NCBI GenBank assembly: GCA_003864535.1
Contig: BHEQ01000120.1
Span: 1 to 6,366 of the forward strand
DNA from: Gammaproteobacteria bacterium
GTDB taxonomy: Bacteria > Pseudomonadota > Gammaproteobacteria > Cardiobacteriales > Wohlfahrtiimonadaceae
Direction of reading: 5' to 3'
DNA length: 6,366 nt
How positions within the stretch are numbered: position 1 is the stretch's first letter; each line of letters opens with the position of its first letter. The notes under the pieces are model-generated. The model ran no database searches and had not been told where the DNA came from. It saw only the letters and a program-made list of their open reading frames with translations. The position numbers and the translations under genes are program-made. Shown one piece after another: positions 1 through 5,605 of this stretch.

Positions 1-195
1 GCATTTAACATCTACTGAGCTACTTTTAAGTTCAATATGATTCGGTATTTGTTCTTGACTTAAGTATTCTAGCGTTTCAATACAACGATCACCTTCCAAC
101 ATTAAAAGATCATTTAACATACTGATAAGTAGATCTGAGTTCTTGACAAATATCTTTTTGAAAACAACGTCAGCTCGCGGGCTTAAATAGCTCAT
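1..195 (-). CDS. Rpn / PD-(D/E)XK nuclease-family putative transposase, N-terminal fragment
   Basis: Reading leftwards from the ATG at 195-193, 65 codons are open to the window edge, so this is the 5' part of a gene that continues outside. The protein begins MSYLSPRADVVFKKIFVKNS, then has LLISMLNDLL and ends SSSVDVKC. This matches the N-terminal signature of the PD-(D/E)XK nuclease transposase family (Rpn-like, PF12784 type): LSP..DVVFK..F, then N..LLI..LN..L, then S.VDV.C. Asp62 in VDVK is in the position expected for the first catalytic Asp of the fold; the E/QxK half would lie off the window. Family members are linked to recombination-promoting DNA cleavage and are often multicopy in host-associated bacteria, many of them decayed. 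The start is backed by an AGGAG ribosome site 6 bases upstream and a TATAAT box. Whether the full gene is intact cannot be seen. Confidence 0.83.
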   Translation of the reverse strand, partial: MSYLSPRADVVFKKIFVKNSDLLISMLNDLLMLEGDRCIETLEYLSQEQIPNHIELKSSSVDVKC

Positions 196-200
196 GGTGT

Positions 201-206
201 ACTCCT
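201..206 (-). promoter_or_regulatory. Ribosome binding site of the Rpn-family gene
   Basis: On the minus strand AGGAGT lies just upstream of the ATG at 195-193, with AGGAG ending 6 bases from the start. It is a strong Shine-Dalgarno match and fixes the start of this truncated gene. Confidence 0.75.
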
Positions 207-235
207 GATGAGTTTTGATAATTTAATTAGCTGAA

Positions 236-241
236 ATTATA
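236..241 (-). promoter_or_regulatory. Probable -10 box for the Rpn-family gene
   Basis: The minus strand reads GGG-TATAAT-TTC, a perfect sigma-70 -10 hexamer. It lies 40 bases upstream of the start codon and would give a leader of roughly 30-35 bases. No good TTGACA-like -35 is found at 16-18 bases (the region reads about CACATC). The box lies downstream of the epmC stop, so the gene probably has its own promoter. No clear terminator hairpin for epmC is visible in this gap, so some read-through is also possible. Confidence 0.5.
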
Positions 242-279
242 CCCTTAATCGATAGGCTGATGTGACTGGATTGCAGCGG

Positions 280-816
280 CTAAATGATAATACTAATTTC
301 ATTCGAGCCATAAAATTCTTGTAATACCTTAATAAATAAAGCGGCGCGTTTGGGAATGCTTGTTTTTAAATATTCATGTGCTTGCAGCTCAACTTTAGCT
401 TTAAAACCAATCCTATCAATCTCAAACTCCCCGCCTAGATTATCGCAACTTACGTGAAACTCAAATCCAGTTGCTTGGCAAAAAAGCCAATCTAAAGCTT
501 GCGGTTTAATCTCGACGCTCTCAAATAATGCTTGTTTAGTCGCATCTCGTCCATCAGGACAATACCAATAGCCGTAATCTTCTAGTTTGCGTCTTTGCGC
601 ACCTGCGATACACCAATGCGCAATTTCATGTAAAGCACTCGCATAAAATCCATGCGCAAACACAATTTGATGATAGCTTATGTTGCGCATTGCAGGCAGA
701 TAAATAGGCTCGTCATCACCTTTAATTAAGTGAGTATTGTAAGTTTTACTAAAAGTTTTATCAAAAAGATCAATCAAGTCTTGATAATGATGAGTAGAAT
801 AATAATGGGAGGACAT
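280..816 (-). CDS. epmC: Elongation factor P hydroxylase EpmC (YfcM)
   Basis: EpmC hydroxylates the lysine of translation elongation factor EF-P after EpmB and EpmA have added beta-lysine; modified EF-P relieves ribosome stalling at polyproline. The 178-residue protein is close in length and sequence to E. coli YfcM, recalled as about 182 residues. Diagnostic blocks in order are STHHYQDLI (7-15), LIKGDDEPIYLPA (30-42), IVFAHGFYAS (51-60), LHEIAHWCIAG (62-72), YGYWYCPDGRDA (81-92), VEIKPQALDWLFC (101-113) and VSCDNL (122-127). His63, Glu64 and His67 form the HExxH-like metal motif; Glu102 is a plausible carboxylate ligand (inference). There is no signal peptide, so it is cytosolic. The C-terminus (SNEISIII) is slightly shorter than in E. 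coli. An in-frame TAA four codons before the ATG, with no start codon between, makes the ATG at 816-814 the first possible start, although no good Shine-Dalgarno precedes it. It is monocistronic or leads into the Rpn gene, and is divergent from the efflux genes. Confidence 0.96.
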   Translation of the reverse strand: MSSHYYSTHHYQDLIDLFDKTFSKTYNTHLIKGDDEPIYLPAMRNISYHQIVFAHGFYASALHEIAHWCIAGAQRRKLEDYGYWYCPDGRDATKQALFESVEIKPQALDWLFCQATGFEFHVSCDNLGGEFEIDRIGFKAKVELQAHEYLKTSIPKRAALFIKVLQEFYGSNEISIII

Positions 817-846
817 ATTTTCATGAACTTAATAAGCTAAAAAATA

Positions 847-855
847 ATTATACCA
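847..855 (-). promoter_or_regulatory. Extended -10 promoter of epmC
   Basis: The minus strand reads TGG-TATAAT at 855-847, a perfect -10 hexamer with the TGn extension, 31 bases upstream of the epmC ATG. The -35 position (about TTTAGT at 17 bases) is poor, which is tolerated with an extended -10. The leader would be roughly 20-25 bases. A 10-base AT-rich direct repeat (841-850 and 861-870, exactly 20 bases apart) overlaps this box. Confidence 0.6.
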
Positions 856-985
856 AAATAAAAATAATTACTAAATGCGCTCTATATTTTAATTAATCCT
901 AAAATGATTAGTGACCTTTATATTGATTTTCTTAGGAATTACTCATTAACTATATTCTGTTATCAATAATTAAGTAATGTTTGTT

Positions 986-1078
986 CTGTAAATTGCTGTA
1001 AAACTAACAATATAATTATCAATTTACTTTAAAATCCACGCCAGAAATTAATTATTCAAATATCAGGCTGTAAAACAG
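986..1078. repeat. CTGTAAA motif repeats upstream of the efflux genes, possible operator
   Basis: CTGTAAA occurs at 986-992, 996-1002 and 1068-1074. The longer form CTGTAAAAC occurs at 996-1004 and 1068-1076, and the last copy is part of a small palindrome, CTGT-AAA-ACAG, at 1068-1078. The first two copies are 10 bases apart, one helical turn, and overlap the spacer and -35 area of the candidate promoter at 1011. This spacing is what a regulator binding side by side on one DNA face would use. No regulator gene is adjacent. In AT-rich DNA a 7-mer can recur by chance, so this is tentative. Confidence 0.3.
1011..1016 (+). promoter_or_regulatory. Candidate -10 box for the RND efflux genes
   Basis: TATAAT at 1011-1016 is a perfect -10 hexamer on the plus strand and would give a leader of about 80 bases to the adaptor ATG at 1103. 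The -35 region is weak (TGTAAA at 987-992 with an 18-base spacer matches 3 of 6), which could suit an activator-dependent promoter. In this AT-rich region such a box can arise by chance. Confidence 0.35.
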
Positions 1079-1091
1079 ACCGTAAAATATA

Positions 1092-1096
1092 TAGGT
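1092..1096 (+). promoter_or_regulatory. Ribosome binding site of the adaptor gene
   Basis: TAGGT lies 6 bases before the ATG at 1103. It is a modest Shine-Dalgarno match that supports this start, which also gives a complete signal peptide. Confidence 0.5.
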
Positions 1097-1102
1097 AATA
1101 TC

Positions 1103-2254
1103 ATGAGAAAAGAACAGAGCATTGGCATTATATTTAGCATCATAGGATTACTCTTAAGTACGATAAGCTTTGCGCAAAAAGGAGCTGGAGGAGCTACATA
1201 TGTTGAATATACAGCGGTTAAAGTTGTTGATAGACAAGAGATAGTTGATGCAATCGGCACTCTTTTACCTGCCGCGAGTGTGATTATCAAACCTGAAATT
1301 GCAGGCAAAGTGCAGGGGGTTTATTTTAAAGAAGGGCAAGCGGTTGATAAAGATGCTGTGCTTCTTAAAATAGACGATACCGCTTTAAAAGCTACTTATG
1401 ATGATGCGCATGCCAAATATTTGTTGGCGCAGCAAAATTTAAATAGGCTGACCGCCGCAAAAGCAGGTTCAAGTGTCCAGCAAATTGATATCGCGCGGGC
1501 TACTTTTTTGCAAGCAACTGCAAATTTAGAAATAAGTGCAGCGCAACTAGCTAAAACTGAACTCAAAGCACCATTTAAAGGCGTGCTCGGCTTAAGCGAT
1601 ATTGAAGAGGGACAATATTTACAAGTGGGTATGAGTTTAGTTACTTTGCTTAATACTGAAAAATTAAAATTAGAATTTAGTGTTCCTGAGCGTGTTGCAC
1701 ACCGCGTTAAGGTTGCGCAAACTATTAATTTTAATGTGGATAATTATCCAGAGCAAGACTTTATCGCACAAATATATGCAACAAGCCCCGAGATTGATAA
1801 AGATGGACGCTCATTAACTATTCGCGCATGGGTTGATAATGAGTTAGGTGACTTAACCGCAGGTCTATTTGTGCGCTTGCGCTTGATTATGCAGCAAACA
1901 GGGCAGGTTTTGCAATTACCAGAAGAGGCTATTTTTGCCCAAAATGGAAAACAATGGGTTTATGTTGTAAAAGATAGCCCAAAAGTTGCTCCAAAAGCAG
2001 TTGTTAATGCTGATCTGAAAACTAATCCGAGCAGTAATGCTAATGCCAATAAAGATGCAAATATTCCCAAAAATCAATATGCGTATTTAACAGAAGTTAT
2101 TTTAAGTGGACGGCGTTCAGGTATTGCCGAGATTGCTTCAGGAATTGAAGCCCACGATATTATCGTAAAAACAGGGCAGCAAAAATTACGTGATGGAGCA
2201 CAGATTATAGATGTTAATGCACTTAAGAGCGCTGATACAAAACCTAATTTATAG
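1103..2254 (+). CDS. RND efflux periplasmic adaptor (membrane fusion protein, HlyD/AcrA family)
   Basis: This is the periplasmic adaptor that joins an RND pump to an outer-membrane channel. The 383-residue protein starts MRKEQ followed by a hydrophobic stretch (about 7-22) and a likely signal peptidase I site after ISFA (24). There is no lipobox Cys, so unlike AcrA it is not lipid-anchored. Domains in order: first lipoyl half (about 60-90, with IKPEIAGKVQGVYFKEGQAV), an alpha-helical coiled-coil hairpin (about 92-150), second lipoyl half (KAPFKGVLGLSDIEEGQYL, about 155-173), beta-barrel (about 185-265, with LEFSVPE and LTIRAWVDNELGDLTAGLFVR), and a membrane-proximal domain (about 270-370, with LPEEAIF, WVYVVKD and VKTGQQKLRDGAQI). 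Residues about 291-326 form a Lys/Asn/Ala/Pro-rich low-complexity insertion within that last domain. It is most like the MexH/VexE-type adaptors that partner HAE1 pumps (from memory). It precedes its pump gene by 156 bases. The exported substrate cannot be inferred. Confidence 0.93.
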   Translation: MRKEQSIGIIFSIIGLLLSTISFAQKGAGGATYVEYTAVKVVDRQEIVDAIGTLLPAASVIIKPEIAGKVQGVYFKEGQAVDKDAVLLKIDDTALKATYDDAHAKYLLAQQNLNRLTAAKAGSSVQQIDIARATFLQATANLEISAAQLAKTELKAPFKGVLGLSDIEEGQYLQVGMSLVTLLNTEKLKLEFSVPERVAHRVKVAQTINFNVDNYPEQDFIAQIYATSPEIDKDGRSLTIRAWVDNELGDLTAGLFVRLRLIMQQTGQVLQLPEEAIFAQNGKQWVYVVKDSPKVAPKAVVNADLKTNPSSNANANKDANIPKNQYAYLTEVILSGRRSGIAEIASGIEAHDIIVKTGQQKLRDGAQIIDVNALKSADTKPNL

Positions 2255-2300
2255 CACTCAACTTATGTATAAATTTATATTTATCATAACATTGACTATG

Positions 2301-2369
2301 TCTCTCCTAAATCCCCTTTAGCAGGAGGGACTTTTAAAGCTCCTTACTTGTTAAGGGGGCTGGGATGGG
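2301..2369 (+). repeat. Two-hairpin intergenic repeat between adaptor and pump genes
   Basis: Two stem-loops are joined by GACTTTTAAAGC. Hairpin A pairs TCTCTCCT (2301-2308) with AGGAGGGA (2323-2330): 8 pairs including one G-T, with a 14-base loop, and is followed by CTTTTAA. Hairpin B pairs CTCCTTA (2340-2346) with TAAGGGG (2352-2358): 7 pairs including one G-T, with a 5-base loop, and is followed by GGCTGGGATGGG. The C/G-tract-rich composition stands out sharply from the AT-rich flanks. The layout resembles the dispersed 'CTAAATCCCC...AAGGGGGACTTT' repeats of many bacterial genomes (recognition from memory). It fills much of the 156-base adaptor-pump gap, and hairpin A could act as a weak terminator or pause site, or stabilise RNA ends. 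It contains no gene. Confidence 0.65.
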
Positions 2370-2397
2370 TAAATTAACAAAATAATTAATTATTAAA

Positions 2398-2402
2398 AAG
2401 GA
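2398..2402 (+). promoter_or_regulatory. Ribosome binding site of the RND pump gene
   Basis: AAGGA lies 8 bases before the ATG at 2411. The good match and spacing, plus the canonical RND N-terminus that follows, fix the start. The pump gene therefore has its own ribosome site downstream of the hairpin repeat. Confidence 0.7.
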
Positions 2403-2410
2403 TTTTCTAC

Positions 2411-5400
2411 ATGTTCTTATCAGATATATCAATTAAACGCCCTGTTTTTGCAACGGTGGTTAATATTATTTTGATTTTACTTGGAATTGTCGCAATGACA
2501 CGCTTAAGCGTGCGTGAATATCCGAAGATTGATCAACCCGTGGTCAGCATCACCACAACCTATACTGGTGCCAGCCCTGAAATTATCGAAACCCAAGTTA
2601 CTAAAGTTATTGAAGATGCAGTCTCAGGGATTGAAGGTATTGATTTTATGACGAGTGATTCCATGCGGGCACGTTCTCGAATCACGATTACGTTTAAATC
2701 AACCACAGATATAGAGCAAGCAGCAAATGATGTGCGTGATCGTGTTTCGCGCGCTAAACGAATTTTACCAGATGAGGTTTCTGAACCTGCCATTCAAAAA
2801 AGTGATTCTGATGCAGATGCAGTGATGACTTTATCTTTATATAGTGATAAACACACGCCAGTTGAGATGACCAAAATTGCGGATAAAGTTATTAAGCCAC
2901 GCTTAGAATTATTAGATGGAGTTGCGAATATAACTTTGTGGGGCAGCCGCGATCCTGAGATGCGTATTTGGATTGATCCACAAAAAATGGCAGCATATGG
3001 CTTGATTTATGCGGATATTGAAGGAGCGTTACGCCGCCAAAATATTGAAATACCCTCAGGTACGATTAAAAGCCAATTGCGCGAATTCTCGGTGGTCTCG
3101 CGGACGGATTTAAATACCAATATTCAATTTGGGGATATTATTTTAAGAACAACCGCCGCAAGTAACGATGGCTTAAATGCTGGCGGTACGCTTGTGCGTC
3201 TAAGTGATGTGGCACGAATTGAGCTTAGTGGTGGCGATGAATCTTCGCGCCCGCGTATTAATGGAAAAACAGCGGTAGGGATTGGCGTGATTAAACAATC
3301 AATATCCAACCCTTTGATATTGTCCGAGCAAATTCGCGAATTATTGCCAAGTTTAAAGGAAGCTTTACCAGAAGGAATGCTTATCGAGATAGGTTCAGAT
3401 AGCTCTATATTTATCAATAAATCATTAGCATCAGTCTATCAAACTATTTTAGAGGCGTTGATTTTTGTTGGGATCGTCATATTTTTATTTTTACGTGATT
3501 GGCGCGCCACCTTAATTCCTATGGTTACGGTTCCTATCGCTTTAGTTGGTACTTTATTTTTTATGTATTTGCTTGATTTTTCTATCAATACTTTAACTTT
3601 GCTGGCATTTGTGCTTGCCATAGGTTTGGTGGTTGATGATGCTATTGTTATGCTTGAAAATATCCACAGGCATATTGAAAAAGGCCTAGATCCAGTGACA
3701 GCAGCCTTTAAGGGCTCGAAAGAGATTGGTTTTGCAATTATTGCGATGACAATAACTCTTGCTGCAGTATTTTTACCTTTAAGTTTTTCAGAAGGGAGGA
3801 TAGGGCGTTTATTTATTGAATTTGCAGTAACCCTCTCAATTGCGGTATTAATTTCAGGATTTACCGCCTTAACTTTGTCGCCGATGATGTGTGCACTTTT
3901 AATAAAACCAAGGCATAAACATGGCAGGCTATTTAACGTTGTAGAAACATTTTTTAATAAAATGACAGCAGCGTATAGAGGTTCTTTAAGGGCTGTTTTA
4001 AATAAAAAATTTATAGTTATCTTAGGTGTGCTTGCTATTTTGGCAAGTGTTATAGGTTTAGGCTCTATGATTCAAAGTGAATTAACACCAACAGAGGATC
4101 GCGGTAATATTGTCCTTTTATCCTCAAGCCCTGAAGGAGCAACAATTGATTTTGCAGATTATTATTTTAAGCAAGTAGAAACGGTATTGCGTGATATTGA
4201 TGAGCAAAGCTCGGTCTTTTCTATCGTTGGTATCGGTGGTGGTGGTAGTGTTCGAGGATTTATTACTTTGAAAGATTGGGATGATAGAGCTAGATCACAA
4301 TTTGATATTACTAAAGATCTCAATCAAAAATTAGCTAAAGTTGGAGTAGGCTTAAGAACATTTGTAATTAATCCACCCTCATTAGGCCAAAGTGGGAGCT
4401 CTAAGCCTGTTGAAGTAGTTTTAAGATCTAGCGAGGAGTATGATGTTATCGCAAAGCAACTTGATGAGATAATGAGTAAACTTAGCTCTAACACCAATTT
4501 AATCGGCTTAGATCATGATTTGCGTTTAAATACTCCACAATTGGAGGTTAAGGTTGATCGTGAAAAATTAGCCCTCCTTGGAATAGAAGTTGATGTAGTT
4601 GGGCGCACCTTAGAAACTGCATTAGGCGGCAGGCAAGTTACCCGCTATAAAGATGGTGCTGATCAATATGATGTCGTTGTTAAAATTGATGATAGCAAAC
4701 GTGAAAAACCCCAAGATTTAGAAGGATTATATGTGCGCGCAAAATCAGGAGCGATGATTCCTCTATCAAATATTGTCACGGTGAGTGAGGTTATTGCACC
4801 GCAAGCACTTAGACATTTTGATAAAGTTCGTTCAATTACAATCTCGGCAAATATAAATATGCAAGAGATTTCCCAAGGTGCGGCAATTAAAATGGTTGAA
4901 GACGCTATTTTGGATGTTATTCCTGAAGCCTCCTTAGATTATACTGGGTCTGCGCGTGAGTTTAAAGAAACAGGCTCCGCTATTTATGGGATATTTTTGA
5001 TGGCACTAATCTTCATTTATTTAGTTCTAGCGGCTCAGTTTGAAAGCTGGCGTGATCCATTAATTATTTTATTATCAGTACCCTTAGCCTTATTTGGCGC
5101 TCTCATGGCTTTATATTTAAGTAATAATACTTTAAATATTTATACGCAAATAGGCTTGATAACTTTAGTTGGCTTAATTACCAAGCATGGTATCTTAATT
5201 GTTGAATTTGCAAACCAACTTCAAGAAGAAGGTCATCTTAAGCTTGATGCAATCCTAGAATCTGCAAGTTTGCGTTTAAGACCAATTTTAATGACGACAG
5301 GGGCAATGGTTTTAGGATCTTTACCGCTAGCTTTAGCCGCTGGTGCAGGCGCTGAATCTCGCCAAGCTATTGGCTGGGTAATTGTCGGCGGAATGGGTGT

Positions 5401-5482
5401 TGGGACAATTCTTACCTTATTTGTGGTGCCTGTTATCTATTTGTTGATTTCTAAAGATATTAAAAAAAATGTAACTACTTAG
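2411..5482 (+). CDS. RND efflux pump, inner-membrane HAE1-family transporter (AcrB/MexF-like)
   Basis: This is the proton-antiporting inner-membrane pump of a tripartite exporter; it works as a trimer. At 1023 residues it is full length for the family and shows no frameshift. It begins with the typical FLSDISIKRPVFATV and TM1 (about 10-29). The first periplasmic porter region spans about 30-340, then TM2-TM6 (about 340-500). TM4 carries GLVVDDAIVMLEN with the proton-relay pair Asp409/Asp410. TM7 lies at about 532-550, followed by ELTPTEDRG (557-565) and the second periplasmic region (about 565-855). TM8-TM12 are at about 856-1014. TM10 carries GLITKHGILIVEFAN (921-935), whose Lys925 matches the essential AcrB TM10 lysine. 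These charged residues show a functional HAE1-type pump and not a metal-ion HME type. The two-fold internal duplication is evident. The adaptor gene lies upstream; no OMF gene follows, so a TolC-like protein encoded elsewhere is probably shared. Drug range is not predictable. Confidence 0.96.
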   Translation: MFLSDISIKRPVFATVVNIILILLGIVAMTRLSVREYPKIDQPVVSITTTYTGASPEIIETQVTKVIEDAVSGIEGIDFMTSDSMRARSRITITFKSTTDIEQAANDVRDRVSRAKRILPDEVSEPAIQKSDSDADAVMTLSLYSDKHTPVEMTKIADKVIKPRLELLDGVANITLWGSRDPEMRIWIDPQKMAAYGLIYADIEGALRRQNIEIPSGTIKSQLREFSVVSRTDLNTNIQFGDIILRTTAASNDGLNAGGTLVRLSDVARIELSGGDESSRPRINGKTAVGIGVIKQSISNPLILSEQIRELLPSLKEALPEGMLIEIGSDSSIFINKSLASVYQTILEALIFVGIVIFLFLRDWRATLIPMVTVPIALVGTLFFMYLLDFSINTLTLLAFVLAIGLVVDDAIVMLENIHRHIEKGLDPVTAAFKGSKEIGFAIIAMTITLAAVFLPLSFSEGRIGRLFIEFAVTLSIAVLISGFTALTLSPMMCALLIKPRHKHGRLFNVVETFFNKMTAAYRGSLRAVLNKKFIVILGVLAILASVIGLGSMIQSELTPTEDRGNIVLLSSSPEGATIDFADYYFKQVETVLRDIDEQSSVFSIVGIGGGGSVRGFITLKDWDDRARSQFDITKDLNQKLAKVGVGLRTFVINPPSLGQSGSSKPVEVVLRSSEEYDVIAKQLDEIMSKLSSNTNLIGLDHDLRLNTPQLEVKVDREKLALLGIEVDVVGRTLETALGGRQVTRYKDGADQYDVVVKIDDSKREKPQDLEGLYVRAKSGAMIPLSNIVTVSEVIAPQALRHFDKVRSITISANINMQEISQGAAIKMVEDAILDVIPEASLDYTGSAREFKETGSAIYGIFLMALIFIYLVLAAQFESWRDPLIILLSVPLALFGALMALYLSNNTLNIYTQIGLITLVGLITKHGILIVEFANQLQEEGHLKLDAILESASLRLRPILMTTGAMVLGSLPLALAAGAGAESRQAIGWVIVGGMGVGTILTLFVVPVIYLLISKDIKKNVTT

Positions 5483-5486
5483 CATC

Positions 5487-5589
5487 TAAAGAAGCTTAGC
5501 CCCAACCATCTCCGCCATTAAGTTAAGGATTTTAAAAGCCCCTCCCAGCCTCCCCTTCGCAGGGGAGGGGAGGGAAAGAGGCTTCTTTA
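5487..5589. repeat. GC-rich hairpin element with 9-bp terminal inverted repeats (MITE-like)
   Basis: TAAAGAAGC at 5487-5495 is matched exactly by its reverse complement GCTTCTTTA at 5581-5589, enclosing about 85 bases. Inside lies GGATTTTAAAAGCCCCTCCCAG (split across 5527-5548) and a very GC-rich stem-loop. Read on the minus strand, the core AAGGGGAGGCTGGGAGGGG resembles AAGGGGGCTGGGATGGG of the repeat at 2301-2369, so both probably belong to one dispersed family. The terminal repeats begin and end with TA, which would suit a TA-targeting element, but no longer target duplication is visible. It occupies most of the 123-base gap between two convergent genes. Confidence 0.55.
5549..5568. terminator. 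Probable bidirectional terminator hairpin between convergent genes
   Basis: CCTCCCCT (5549-5556) pairs perfectly with AGGGGAGG (5561-5568) around a TCGC loop: 8 pairs, 6 of them G-C. It sits 67 bases after the pump stop and 38 bases beyond the Sel1-gene stop on the other strand. No good T-run follows on the plus strand; on the minus strand the nearest is GCTTTTAAAA about 11 bases on. It is therefore an imperfect intrinsic terminator, possibly helped by the outer 9-bp stem. Position and stability are the argument. Confidence 0.45.
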
Positions 5590-5605
5590 ACTGGATAATA
5601 CTGTT

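Noticed and set aside
774..824. Minus-strand 16-codon ORF (MKICPPIII...) starting at the ATG at 824, overlapping the epmC start out of frame, as a regulatory upstream ORF
   Set aside because: It reads through the conserved epmC N-terminus in another frame and has no ribosome site of its own; it is better explained as chance overlap.
841..870. Direct repeat AAAATAATTA (841-850 and 861-870), 20 bases apart, as a regulator site
   Set aside because: The exact 20-base spacing is noteworthy, but the repeat is pure A/T in an A/T-dominated region and easily arises by chance; noted only with the epmC promoter.
904..969. Small plus-strand ORF of 21 codons (MISDLYIDFL...) in the divergent intergenic region
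   Set aside because: No ribosome site, no recognisable motif, and length expected by chance in AT-rich DNA.
1083..1088. TAAAAT as an alternative -10 box just before the adaptor start
   Set aside because: It would place the transcript start on the ribosome site and has no -35 match at 16-18 bases.
1063..1308. Minus-strand 81-codon ORF overlapping the adaptor gene start
   Set aside because: Antisense shadow of the adaptor signal peptide and lipoyl coding region, with no family resemblance. The same applies to the minus-strand frames at 2560-2793, 3124-3417 and 3439-3621 within the pump gene.
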